From NCBI GenBank assembly GCA_001579985.1, contig LRSR01006607.1, positions 1 through 20,193 on the forward strand: a stretch of 20,193 nucleotides of DNA. The letters are read 5' to 3'. Within the stretch, counting starts at the first letter, position 1, and each line of letters begins with the position of its first letter. The translations under genes were made by a program, and so were the position numbers. Positions 9,501 to 18,343 of the stretch are shown here, one piece after another. Under the pieces are notes generated by a model. It searched no databases, was not told where the DNA came from, and worked only from the letters and a program-made list of their open reading frames with translations. Origin of the DNA: Hypsibius dujardini (Eukaryota; Tardigrada; Eutardigrada; Parachela; Hypsibiidae).

Positions 9501-11059
9501 TTTTTGTCAAAACTGATACTTTTTGACTTGTCAATCCGAAGCGAAATGAAATAAACCATTAGCGTAAAATTTGAGGAAACGCCCCGTACAGTGAAAGTCC
9601 TGAGATTCGAACGACGTCCCAATGTCAGTTTCTACGTTATTGTCTCAAACTCCAAACTAGCAACGGCCGGCTCCAAGCGAACGGTTCGGGTCCGAGCCGC
9701 CCAGCCGGTTGCGTAGTTACGTATTACATACATAAATGTATATTCGACAACGGCTCAACCGATCCGGTCAGTGCGACCCGTTAACATTTCAAATTTAGAA
9801 CTGAAATGAACTGAACGTTTCGATAGAAATAAATCCACGTGACCGTTCGAATCTCAGGACTTTGACTGTATTGCTCACGCTCTATCCCGGTACAGTGCAT
9901 GTTCATTACTGATGTACATAAGGACTCTACTCCATCGACGTTAAGACCAAGACTTCAAACACCATCCACAATGAAACACTTGATTTGAGAAAAATAAAAT
10001 ATTAATTCGGACTTTTCTATAAATTGAACTGAAAATATATAAATTCCATCATACACGCATTTTCCCAATGAGTTACATTGGTATTTGAGAACTAGAGAGC
10101 CATGCAGGTGTGGTTACACACGTGGCCAGATTACTGGGTGGCAGAGTTCGAGCCACTCTTTACTGGGTGCAAGCAAAATGAGGTGGCCCGAGTTTGAGCC
10201 AAACATCCAGTATTGTGGCCATGTGGTTACAATACTAGTACTGGTAGTGTGATGGTAAGGTTCGCTAAGTTTAGCCAAATCCAGTTGTAACGAAATAAAT
10301 AAATTTTCAGTTACTGCTACTTTATACCGAGATAAGCAAAAAAGGTATAGGAAAAGAAAACATTATCCGTCCCTCGTGACTTTCCGTCCCTCGTGACTTA
10401 CCGTCGCGATTCATCTTGACTTCCAGGCACTTGCGGAAGCGACACGCCTGACACTGGTTCCTCCGGTTCAGGTCCACCGTGCAGTTGCTGCTCTCCTTGC
10501 AGACGTAGTCCAAATTCCGGCGAATGCTCCGCTTAAAAAAGCCGCGACATCCGTCGCAACTGGGTACGCCGTAATGCTTGCCGGACGCTTTATCCCCGCA
10601 CACCCGGCACAACTGAGTGTGAGTGTTGGCGGCTGCGCTGCCTGGATCGCCGGCAACCACCAAGTCCCCTTTATCCACCCGCAGCGCGACCTCTTCGCTT
10701 TTTCTCACCCCAACCGGCTTATCTTCCCCTAAAGTGAAGACAGTCAAATAAATCCCCTCCCCTTTAAAACTCTTGATTAAATCCCTTTTTCACTTAGCGA
10801 TGAATGTCTGCACACAGACAAAGTGAATTCATGAATGGAAATTTGACTTGACATGCAATCATCTTTTCCGCGGCACCCTGCGACACCCTGCGTGGCACCC
10901 TGCGACATCTGTCAACACGTCAGTCCGCGACCAAAATGACACAAACGAAAGTTTATGCCGCAACCTTAAATTGATTTCCCAAATGTTTCTTATGCAATCT
11001 CTTTACTTTTAGACATGTGTCTTTTCGCACTCACCTGACAGTCTCATATGGTTGGACAT
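6517..11059 (-). CDS. Hr51: Nuclear receptor Hr51 / unfulfilled / fax-1 (NR2E3 group)
   Basis: Predicted ligand-type transcription factor; relatives (insect unfulfilled, nematode fax-1, vertebrate NR2E3) specify neuron or photoreceptor identity. Minus-strand exons: 11059-11035, 10728-10402, 8109-7378, 7282-7145 and 6767-6517, giving 1473 nt and 490 aa. The DNA-binding domain is at residues 49-117: [15 protein letters not shown]-box CDGCRGFFK, all four cysteines of each zinc module, then [12 protein letters not shown]. The reading continues across the next junction as [13 protein letters not shown], the usual group signature. A Pro/Ser/His-rich hinge with HHHHH follows, then the ligand-binding domain ([50 protein letters not shown]) and an AF-2-like VEILLSEM. 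Exon 1 (MSNHMRLS) is inferred from a good donor, matching phase, an ACAATG context and an upstream in-frame stop. The exon 3 donor (C|gtttat at 7377) is weak, so the join there is the least certain point. Confidence 0.87.
6854..7147. repeat. Large intronic hairpin beside a 5' splice site
   Basis: Left arm 6854-6992 and right arm 7024-7147 are reverse complements, with a loop of about 31 bp. The best part (about 110 bp, from TACAGTATGAGGCAAAGTGTG to GCTTGATTGTTTGATTTTC) has about nine mismatches by eye. The hairpin occupies most of the last Hr51 intron (7144-6768). On the transcript, the solid stem begins about 12 nt after the donor at 7144. A shorter match (CCGGGTA) touches the exon end itself. 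Confidence 0.85.
9080..9130. repeat. 25-26-bp tandem duplication
   Basis: The unit CTAAAGGGGAACGCGTTAGC followed by GTGTG occurs twice head to tail (9080-9104 and 9105-9130). The second copy has one extra G. It lies in the long Hr51 intron just before the CT-rich tract. Confidence 0.8.
9163..9246. repeat. (CT)n-rich microsatellite, compound
   Basis: Runs of CTCTCT are interrupted by CTACTCTCTC and CTTGGTCTCT blocks that themselves recur, so this is a compound repeat. It is intronic. The serine/leucine-rich peptide read on the plus strand is a repeat artefact. Confidence 0.85.
9589..9868. mobile_element. MITE with CAGT...ACTG ends and TA flanks (Tc1/mariner-type)
   Basis: The termini are inverted repeats of about 25 bp. 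The left end is CAGTGAAAGTCCTGAGATTC followed by GAACG; the right end is the same sequence inverted, with one difference. Both ends are flanked by TA (9587-9588 and 9869-9870), and the termini CAGT/ACTG are typical of the Tc1/mariner superfamily. The interior is about 230 bp with no transposase reading frame, so the element is non-autonomous. A shortened relative lies at about 19862-20022, showing it is a dispersed family. Confidence 0.82.
10367..10399. repeat. 16-bp duplication overlapping the zinc-finger exon donor
   Basis: CCGTCCCTCGTGACTT occurs at 10367-10382 and again at 10384-10399. The second copy lies immediately against the Hr51 exon-2 donor (GT at 10401-10400 on the minus strand) and includes part of the donor consensus (AAGTCACG). 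The first copy therefore repeats the inner part of the donor without the GT. Confidence 0.8.
10876..10907. repeat. Short CACCCTGCG repeats in the Hr51 first intron
   Basis: CACCCTGCG appears three times (GGCACCCTGCGACACCCTGC and following), spaced by GA or TGG. The block lies in the proposed intron 11034-10729. No function is evident. Confidence 0.65.
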
Positions 11060-11346
11060 TGTCGTGTGTGACTAATCGGTGACCTTTCCAATTAAGGGAA
11101 TCGTCAAAGGAAGTGGTTAACTAATCAGGGTAATTTTAAAATGTCGGAAGTTTCGAAAGCGGCCGAAATAAGTCGAGAGAAATAGGCCGGAAATAAGTGA
11201 TGATTATGGCTCGATTATGATCATGTTCAGTTGGTTAAGAGGCCTGCAAGTCAGCGCAGATGCTTCAGCTTCCGATACAGGGACCTCTCTTCGTCCCGGG
11301 TGCAGTATCCTTTCTGCGTTGACTTGTATTTTGAGCTTTATGTTTG

Positions 11347-11520
11347 CTCGCTCTCTCTCTCTCTCTCTCTCTCTCCCTTTCTTTTTCTCCCCCTTCTCCC
11401 GAATGGATGCGCGGTGGTGCCTTTGCCCTTTTGTGTGCTTACTTTGGCCTGAGAAACCTGCCAGCTGCGCTGTGTTGTCTGTCTGTGTGTCTGTGTGTCT
11501 GTGTGTGTGTGTGTGCTTGT
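11347..11520. repeat. (CT)n and (GT)n microsatellites
   Basis: A pure CT run of about 30 bp lies near 11349-11378, followed by pyrimidine-rich sequence. A TGTCTGTGTGTCTGTGTGTG array lies near 11478-11520. These produce the Ser/Leu- and Cys/Val-rich spurious peptides on the plus strand. Confidence 0.85.
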
Positions 11521-11744
11521 GTGTGGTGGAAGTGGGGTTCTTGTTCCCCTTTTGAGCGGGCTGTTTGTGGTTGGGTCGATCTGTCTACCTAGTCAGGCTA
11601 TCTGTCCTGAGTATACAGAATCGCGGCTTCGCGGCTGTAACTCGGACCACACTTGGAATGAACGAGGAATGACCGACTCCAAACGGATATTATTAATGGT
11701 TGAGAATATATAAACTGTCCAGTGTCAGATCATACGAAGTCTTT

Positions 11745-12030
11745 TAGGCACACAAACAGACACGTAGATAGACAATAGACAGACAGATAGAAAACACAAG
11801 ACACACAAATAGGCAAGCTGGCCGGCAGACCGACACAGACAGACAGGCAGATAGACAGATAGACAGATAGACAGATAGACAGATAGGCAGATAGGCAGAT
11901 AGACAGGCACACAGACACACAAACACACAGGAAAATAAAAAGGCAGACAGGTAGGCAGGCAAGTAGACAGACGACGAAGACAGATAGGCCGGCAATCAGA
12001 CACAAATAGACAGACACAGACCGACGTAGA
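11745..12030. repeat. (ACAG/ACAGATAG)n tetra-/octanucleotide repeat region
   Basis: About 285 bp of AGAC, ACAGATAG and GGCAGATAG units in variable order, purest near 11835-11905. On the minus strand it is open in several frames as Cys/Leu/Ser/Val-rich peptide, which is a repeat artefact. It resembles in unit type the CAGG/CAGA array in KLHL20 intron 1. Confidence 0.85.
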
Positions 12031-12981
12031 CAACCATATGTACAACAATTGCCGACATACACTACAGGAGCGTTGGTCAGGCACAAATGCCAAGACTCCG
12101 GATACGTTGCACGAGTGATTTTGATTTGGGAAACAGAACGGTTAAAAAAAACATACATTACCAGTCCTGACCCAGACATCGGCACATTTTGGGTGTGTCC
12201 GAGTTGACGGGAGCGGATGCGTACGCTGAGAAGGACGGGATGATCTGAATTGGACGACTTGTGAGCCGATCGACGATCGTTGACGTGAAAGGAGAATCCC
12301 CCCTCGAGCATGCCTTCCGCTCCACCATCCCTACACTTCACATCCTGATCCTCAACCGGTTTAGAGGAGCGGGCGGGTAGAGTGACTGTGACTGCACGAC
12401 GAATGTCCCCATAATAACTTCCCTTGACTAACTAGCTCCTCTCGGGAAAAGGGGGACGGAAACGGAATCGATACGGGACATCTGGTCGCGGGCGCACGGT
12501 AAACACAATCGACCATGGCTTTCTCCGCCAATTGTGGTCGCTCCTATATCGGCATTCTTGCTCCCATACAGCGGACGTCAAACGGCCGGTTTGTTTGGCT
12601 TTGATCTTTCCAACAACGCGCGTTCGATCGGAAAAATGAACGTATTTCGTGCGTAAAAGACACGTACACAAACATCTAGGGAACGCGGCGATTCTGGGTC
12701 GGCAATCTTTAGTGTTACCGGCATCTTGACTCATGCAATTATACTGCACACTGCACACTGCACACCGGTAAATCAGAGCCAAGTAACGAGCCTTCCTCAT
12801 CCGTGAATATAAGCCAAAATACAGAGAGAAAAAACAACCAAATATAGCGCAGAGAATTAGAATACACACATATATATTATACATATATGCATGTAAATTT
12901 AGACATTGTTAATAATATTTCAACTCGAGTCAGATGAGTCATACCAAAGGTCATACGTGTGTAATCATGTACTCTACATAT

Positions 12982-13282
12982 GACATACAAGGTACTTGCA
13001 TAGAGACATACAAGGTACTTGCATGAAGACATACAAGGTCCTTGCATGAAGACATACAAGGTACTTGCACAGAGACATACAAGGTACTTGCGTGGAGACA
13101 TACAAGGTCCTTGCGTGGAGACATACAAGGTACTTGCATGGAGACATACAAGGTCCTTGCATGGAGACATACAAGGTACTTGCATAGAGACATACAAGGT
13201 CCTTGCATGAAGACATACAAGGTACTTGCATGGAGACATCCAAGGTCCTTGCATGAAGACATACAAGGTACTTGCATAGAGA
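12982..13282. repeat. 23-bp minisatellite, about 13 copies, with alternating variants
   Basis: The unit is GACATACAAGGTACTTGCAT plus AGA, 23 bp and head to tail. From copy 2 on, units alternate almost strictly between GGTACTTGC and GGTCCTTGC, with one repeated GGTAC unit at copies 4-5. The recent repeat is therefore effectively a 46-bp dimer. The tail of each unit varies (CATAGA, CATGAA, CATGGA, CGTGGA, CACAGA). The array lies 160 bp upstream of the small plus-strand gene at 13442. Because 23 is not a multiple of three, the array stays open in several frames on both strands, which gives misleading open reading frames. Confidence 0.93.
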
Positions 13283-13441
13283 CCAATCAGTTTCCTATGG
13301 TCTCAATCGCCCTTGACTGACATTTATTATTTTTGTAATAACATAAAAGATTGCATTTGGCTCGCTGAAGTGAGTGCTAGTTATACCGGTGTTCAAACCC
13401 GTAGGACGGCCAGTTTTTCGGGGCGGCGTCTGTCGCAGTAA

Positions 13442-13657
13442 ATGGCGCCTCATGTCGATCGGAAGAAGCCGCGACCGGTGAAGTTTGATGACGATCGGAG
13501 TCTCCCGGCGTACCACGATCCGTCCTACCCGGACTCCTTGGACTTCCTCCTCAAGTCTGTGTACAACAATGCCACCGAACTGGACGCTAACAAGGCCCGG
13601 ATTCGGGCGCAGGCGGAGAGCGGCATGAATTACTTTAAAAATGAGTACGTCGATTAG
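13442..13657 (+). CDS. Possible small gene, 71-aa hypothetical protein
   Basis: I do not recognise this protein. It is a single open frame of 71 codons starting ATGGCGCC (G at +4) after a GC-rich leader with CGGGGCGGCG. The composition looks protein-like: basic N-terminus (DRKKPRPVKFDDD), a middle rich in Pro/Tyr/Asp (LPAYHDPSYPDSLDFLL), and a polar probable helix (ATELDANKARIRAQAESG). No signal peptide or membrane segment is seen. Near the end the sequence AATGA|GTACGT is a good 5' splice site. Joined to the acceptor TTTCACAG at about 13999, it would replace the last residues (YVD) with a different short tail before a stop. Possible poly(A) signals AATAAA occur at 14261 and 14418. It could be a conserved small protein, or one exon of a larger gene. 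Confidence 0.45.
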   Translation: MAPHVDRKKPRPVKFDDDRSLPAYHDPSYPDSLDFLLKSVYNNATELDANKARIRAQAESGMNYFKNEYVD

Positions 13658-14759
13658 TTGTGTGGCTGGGGCAATGTGACGTCATGGCACGACGACCTGA
13701 CGTCGAACCTCGTTAGCAGCCGTGATGAAGCATCATTTGGGCATTTACTGCGTGCTTCTTGCAGTGTGAATAATGCCCAACCGAAAAAGGATTCGAGTGC
13801 TGCAAATGATGCGGGCCCGATTAAAGTGGCTGAGATAGCGCATCACCGCCATGAAAATCAATGGAAATGTTACACAGGTATGGGAGGAGCTCCGGTATTT
13901 CTGCAGGATTTCGCCTTTGCAATAGGGGATCCTTTTGTAGGAACATAATTTAATAAGGAACAAGGAACAAGAATTGTGGTGTTTTTATTGTTTCACAGAT
14001 TCGGTACATGCCTCGCAGACAAATAACGGATATTCCCGACAAGCTGCCGGAGGATTCTTTCGATGGTCTTAAAAAGCTGTGTCCTGAAATGTCTCTTTTC
14101 ACATGCATAAGATGGTCACGCTGGCTTGCTAATTTGCTATATTAATTAGCGTGTATGAAATTCCACACCTGCACCACTCAAGTCAATGTCCTTACAATCG
14201 TGAAAGTGCCAATATGCAGTTTGCGAGGCGCGTAACTATTTTTACTTTTCTTCAGCATCAAATAAACCCTGATCTTTTTTATAATTATATCAAGCATCCA
14301 AAGTGGTCAGTTCGTAGGAAAATTAAACACTGTCAGAGTGTCACTGTGGTAAAGTGTCGGAGCAAAGGAGTATGAGACTACGAGCTACTGCCCGTCCGGG
14401 GCCGTGGGGCGCAGACTAATAAATCGGGAAGCCCGCTGGGCACGTAGGCATAGTATGCGAGGTTCATAATTTAGCGATTCCGTTCTATAAATAAAGCGTA
14501 CGCGCTACGTCTTTGCATTACCTTTCGAAAGTCAGTTGAGTAACTCCTGCATATAGCGTTTGTGTTCCAAACAAAAACGCGTTTATATGTCGCGCATGAT
14601 TTTTTTGTTGTGGTTTTAATTTTGCATTACATGTACACTCGTACTGATGCCGGAGTTTTTACGAACGTTTTAAGTTTGCATGTCTATACTTAAATTCCAG
14701 TATTTTCTGTGCCCTCCCGGCTTCGCGGAATCCGATTCATTCACCAGGGATACTAAAAG
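13658..14759. other. Intergenic stretch between the 71-aa gene and CWF19L2
   Basis: About 1.1 kb with no supported further coding exon. An open frame runs directly on from the 71-aa stop (13658-13948) but begins with TTG and resembles nothing. Three plus-strand AATAAA hexamers (14261, 14418, 14490) are candidate 3' ends for the upstream gene. The CWF19L2 promoter should lie in the last few hundred bases, but no core element is clear. Confidence 0.45.
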
Positions 14760-17550
14760 ATGGATGCGATGTGGAAGGAAAAGGACGCCGCTAGTGAAGA
14801 CTCTTCCAGCGAAGCCTCCAATTCTCCACCCGACCGCAAGCGTAAGCACAAGGACAAGAAGCGGAAAAAGGAGAAGAAACACCATCGGAGTCATCGTGAA
14901 AAAGGCACAGATGGTGCGGAAAAGAAACTCGTGAAAACGTCCACTGCGACTGTAACTTCAGCGGAAGAAACATCCCCAACAGCTGACGTTCTGGAGCTCG
15001 AAACTTCCGTAGTCAACACAGGACCGAAGCGCGAGGAATGGATGGGCGACAGCGAAACTAGTTTCCTCTTTCCTTCCGTGCTCCAACAAGATCTTCGGAG
15101 GACGAATGTCAACGCGAAGACCGCCGCGCGGGAAGCACAGCAGAGGGAAACGGAACGTCTCTATAAGGCCCGTGAATTGAATCCCTTTATTCACGGACCA
15201 CAGCCCGTAGCGGATGGCAGCGAGGGAACTTTAGAAGTTAAACCTGCATCTGACTCCGTGGTGGGAGACGGAGGTGCTTCCTGGTTGAAACGTGCGTATC
15301 GGCGGCTGAAAGAGCAGGCCGAGGACCGAGGATGTACTGTGGAGGAGGTGGCTGCGGAACGCTTTGGATCTTTGGATCAGCTGAAAGGTTTAATTGCGGC
15401 GGCCGAAAAGAGGGAAGGGATCGTGTCTGAACCAGCCAAAGAACGGAAAAAAGAAGGAAGGGAGGACGGGAGGCAGTTGTATGATTATCGGAGATCTGCC
15501 AGGGAGGGAGACCGGAGTTATCCGCGAGATGGTGAGTCTGACTAACTTCCAGCATCGATTGATTGACTGATTGCTGTAGTATTTCCTGGTTTGACTATTT
15601 GTACATCAAGTACATACACACAAGTCTCGCTTTATTTCTAAATACAGAATTTTGTTCCACGGATCTATATACCTTTGATTGATTTGCTTTTCAAAATCCC
15701 GCTTTTATGCGATATAATTATGGCGCAGAATTAGTTATCCTGGTGAGTTCTATTTTGCCCGACGTCACAATCAACCGCATTCAAAATACTTTATCAAGAA
15801 CGCTTCTTGCAGGTGATCGGCGAAACGATTCGACATCTTCTGCAAGGCACACTTCCACAGACCAGCGAAATGACCGTCGATCTCCAGAGACATCTCGAGC
15901 TAGCAATAGTGCCAGGCGTGGAGACGATCACCGTGAGAGATTTGACAGTGATTCCGATCGCATTAGACGTCGGCCTTCACCGGACCGGACTGCACGCGAT
16001 GGTTCTTCTTTCGACAAGCCGCGCCCTGCATTCGTCAAGCCAGGAGAAAACCTCCCATCCTCGTGGAAGTCGAGAGATAAAGCGCAGTATGTGCCGAAAA
16101 GTAACTATACTCCGGCTGAAAAGAAGGCGAAGATGGAAGCTGCTGAAAAGAAAGAAGAAACCGCGACGACTGCCGGTAAGTCGGCATTGCTTTTTTTCCT
16201 ATTCGATATTTTGACGTAACAGGTCTTTTCTGTTGTCTTTTTAGCGACACGGGAGAATGACCTTGTTGCGGAGCAGCCAGTTGGTCTTTCCGCTGCGGAA
16301 CTGAACCAACTGAATGCACGCATCTTACGCGCCGAATTGATGGGTGATACCGCAGCAGTTGCCAAACTCAAAGAGAAAATTGCATCTGCAGGCACAGCCA
16401 CAGTCTTGGCAGCTGGTCCGTCAAAGCGCCCCACGGAATCAGTTGTCCTCTCCAGAACTCACGCCAAAGGATTCTCCTACCCCGTGAAAAGCGCACCGGA
16501 AGCGCCATCCTCCGGCAAACATCCGAAGACAGCGACGCACAACGCAGCCGGCGAACGGGAAAAGTACTTTGCCGACGATGATAAATACTCACTCTCCCAA
16601 TTGGTGTCGATGGAAAAGATGCAAAGTGCGGAGGACCAGAATGCCTTGTTCTCACGGCTGGCGGGAAAGGTGGTGGAGAAGGTGGACGATGACTACGGCA
16701 TGGACGATGCCTTCATAAAGAAAGCCCTCAACAAGGAGTCTCTCGACCAGATGAACTCTCGCGACCGCGACAAGGCCATCATGGAGCATAAGCAGATCGG
16801 TGCGGCGTTGGGTTCTTGCCACTACTGCATGGAAGGACCGAAGTTCTTGAAGCATCTTGTGATTGCTGTCGGGCGGAAAGCTCTTCTCATGCTGCCGTCG
16901 TGCACGCCAATTGCAGAAGGCCACTGTCTTATATGCCCGATTCAGCACGTGTCAGCAGCCACCAGCTTGGACGAGGATGTGTGGGAGGAGATGCAAACGT
17001 TCCGACGGGCGTTGGTGCAAATGTTTGAAAAAAACGAGGAAGATTGCGTATTTGTGGAGACGGCGATGGATCTGAAGCGACATCCGCATATGACATGGGA
17101 GTGTATTCCCTTGGACAAGGAGACCGGTAGTATGGCGCCGATGTACTTCAAAAAGGCGATTCTAGAGTCCGAGGGAGAATGGGCGCAGAACGTGAAGCTG
17201 GTGGATCTTTCAAAGAAGGATATACGTCATGCTGTATGTGGTTTTAGTGTTTCTGGTCTAAATATATTGTTGTACTAGGCTTCTTACTTTGCTTTCGTTT
17301 GTGTTTTTAGGTGCCGAAAAACTTCCCTTATTTTTCAGTGGACTTTGGCATGCAGGGCGGTTACGCACACGTCATTGAGGATGAAAGGAGATTCCCATCT
17401 TACTTTGGAAAAGAAATTGTCGGCGGAATGATCGACGCCGAACCGCGACTGTGGCTGAAGAATATCCCCCTCAACTTCAACGATCAAATGAAAAGTGTGA
17501 ACAAATTTAATAAGCTATGGGAACCAGTAGACTTTACGCAAAGGAAATGA
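14760..17550 (+). CDS. CWF19L2: CWF19-like protein 2 (spliceosome-associated, CwfJ domains)
   Basis: CWF19L2 acts in the nucleus at the late spliceosome. The family is related to lariat-debranching regulators and to yeast Cwf19/Drn1. Four exons: 14760-15531, 15813-16175, 16245-17233 and 17311-17550. All are GT-AG with matching phases and give 2364 nt and 787 aa (human about 890). The N-terminus is low complexity and very basic ([17 protein letters not shown]), fitting nuclear localisation. A central region rich in Arg/Ser/Asp follows, then the conserved block [16 protein letters not shown]. The CwfJ C-terminal domain 1 starts near residue 570 with CHYC and contains HIT-like motifs [11 protein letters not shown] and [11 protein letters not shown]. 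The CwfJ C-terminal domain 2 ends the protein ([40 protein letters not shown]). The start ATGGATGCG agrees with the expected N-terminus, though a second in-frame ATG (M4) follows closely. AATAAA lies at 17642, about 90 nt after the stop. Confidence 0.94.
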
Positions 17551-17641
17551 AACTGCTTGGCATATTTGTGATTCTGGTCGGGAATGCCGGAATAGCACCG
17601 AAGTTTGAGAAACGGGAAAACTTTAACTGGAGTAACAAATA

Positions 17642-17647
17642 AATAAA
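17642..17647 (+). promoter_or_regulatory. Polyadenylation signal of CWF19L2
   Basis: AATAAA occurs in an overlapping pair (17638 and 17642), followed by a GTGTTTCTTCT downstream element. It lies about 90 nt beyond the stop codon. Confidence 0.6.
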
Positions 17648-17650
17648 GTG

Positions 17651-18343
17651 TTTCTTCTATGTTGATCTCCAAATACTGGTAACGAATGACGGATGCGTTC
17701 CTGCAATAAACAATAGAACGATACACCTATGCATAAACACAGAAAAGGACACAGCCGAGGCGTTCGTACACTTCATTATTTCCACATCCGGCTGTGGCTT
17801 CTCCTTCTCCCGCGATGATTTCTCACAAAGTTCACGAACTAGATAAAAGAATTTTGGAAGTCAATGCAATAAACTGTATCAGACAAACCTGCCTGTCTCT
17901 GGCAATCACGAGAAAACGGGGATGTCACCGTACGTACCCTGCTCTTTCAGACTCGCCACATCCGCTGAGACTTCTTCCAACTCTCCATCCAAATCAATCA
18001 CCTATTCCATTCCCACCGAGGTTGCAAGTTTTCAAGCTTAACCTCGCGAAATACATTAAACCAAACTGTGTTTTCAACTCACGAAGTGCCGGGTAATATC
18101 CTGTCCACTACAATAAAATCAGCCAGTCACATATTCAATCAATTAATCAATCAATCAAACGAATGAGCGCTCGAACATACGCCTGAACACGTCAAGTAAC
18201 CACAAACCTGTCTAACAGACGAAGGGCTTCCGCCGCGTAGCCCTTCCTAGAAACGACAAACAAAAATGGACATTGAATCAAAATTCATAGTAAAGTTTTC
18301 CAAGACAGGAAATGACGTCAAAAGATCAAATTGTGATCGTCAT
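17651..18343. other. Tail-to-tail intergenic stretch
   Basis: About 690 bp between the 3' ends of CWF19L2 (plus) and the coiled-coil gene (minus). A 100-codon plus-strand open frame beginning with GTG (17794) has no recognisable features and is not called. An (AATC)n-like run lies near 18137-18160. I see no clear minus-strand AATAAA for the coiled-coil gene. Confidence 0.5.

Larger units (their letters stand above)
8110..10401. other. 2.3-kb intron of Hr51 between the zinc-finger and hinge exons
   Basis: The minus-strand intron runs from the donor at 10401 to the acceptor at 8110. It separates the DNA-binding domain from the hinge/LBD. It contains a TA-flanked MITE, a pyrimidine microsatellite and short tandem duplications (listed separately). 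The remaining sequence is AT-rich with no supported exon on either strand. Confidence 0.75.
11060..12960. other. Gene-poor stretch upstream of Hr51, rich in simple repeats
   Basis: No supported coding sequence. On the minus strand 12341-12162 is open in several frames and ends at a donor-like CTG|gtaatg, but none of its ATG-initiated frames gives the phase needed for the zinc-finger exon. A 150-codon minus-strand open frame at 12884-12432 has no recognisable domain. The stretch probably holds the Hr51 promoter and 5' UTR exons. Confidence 0.45.

Noticed and set aside
9844-9868. CGTTCGAATCTC resembling a tRNA T-arm
   Set aside because: It is the terminal inverted repeat of the MITE and recurs in inverted form at the other end, so the resemblance is coincidental.
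10105-10200. GAGTTCGAGCC resembling a tRNA B box, suggesting a tRNA or SINE
   Set aside because: There is no matching A box at the right distance and no cloverleaf. The block is made of short GTGGCC/GAGCC repeats only.
11725-12093. Cys/Leu/Ser-rich peptides on the minus strand
   Set aside because: They are translations of ACAG/ACAGATAG repeats and are open in several frames at once.
12162-12341. Possible first exon of Hr51 ending in a donor-like CTG|gtaatg
   Set aside because: ATG-initiated frames end in phase 0 or 2, while the zinc-finger exon needs phase 1; the third frame meets a stop before any ATG. It may still be a 5' UTR exon.
12432-12884. 150-codon minus-strand open frame with a hydrophobic N-terminus
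   Set aside because: No domain, odd composition rich in Arg/Cys, and no supporting splice structure. It cannot be separated from chance.
12982-13282. CRISPR-like array
   Set aside because: The units are contiguous 23-bp repeats without unique spacers in a eukaryotic genome; it is a minisatellite.
12877-13320. Overlapping open frames of 60-130 codons on both strands
   Set aside because: They are read-through of the 23-bp minisatellite. Since 23 is not a multiple of three, each frame cycles through the others, so openness is not evidence of coding.
17794-18096. 100-codon plus-strand open frame
   Set aside because: It starts with GTG, has no domain and lies between two converging 3' ends. It is probably chance.
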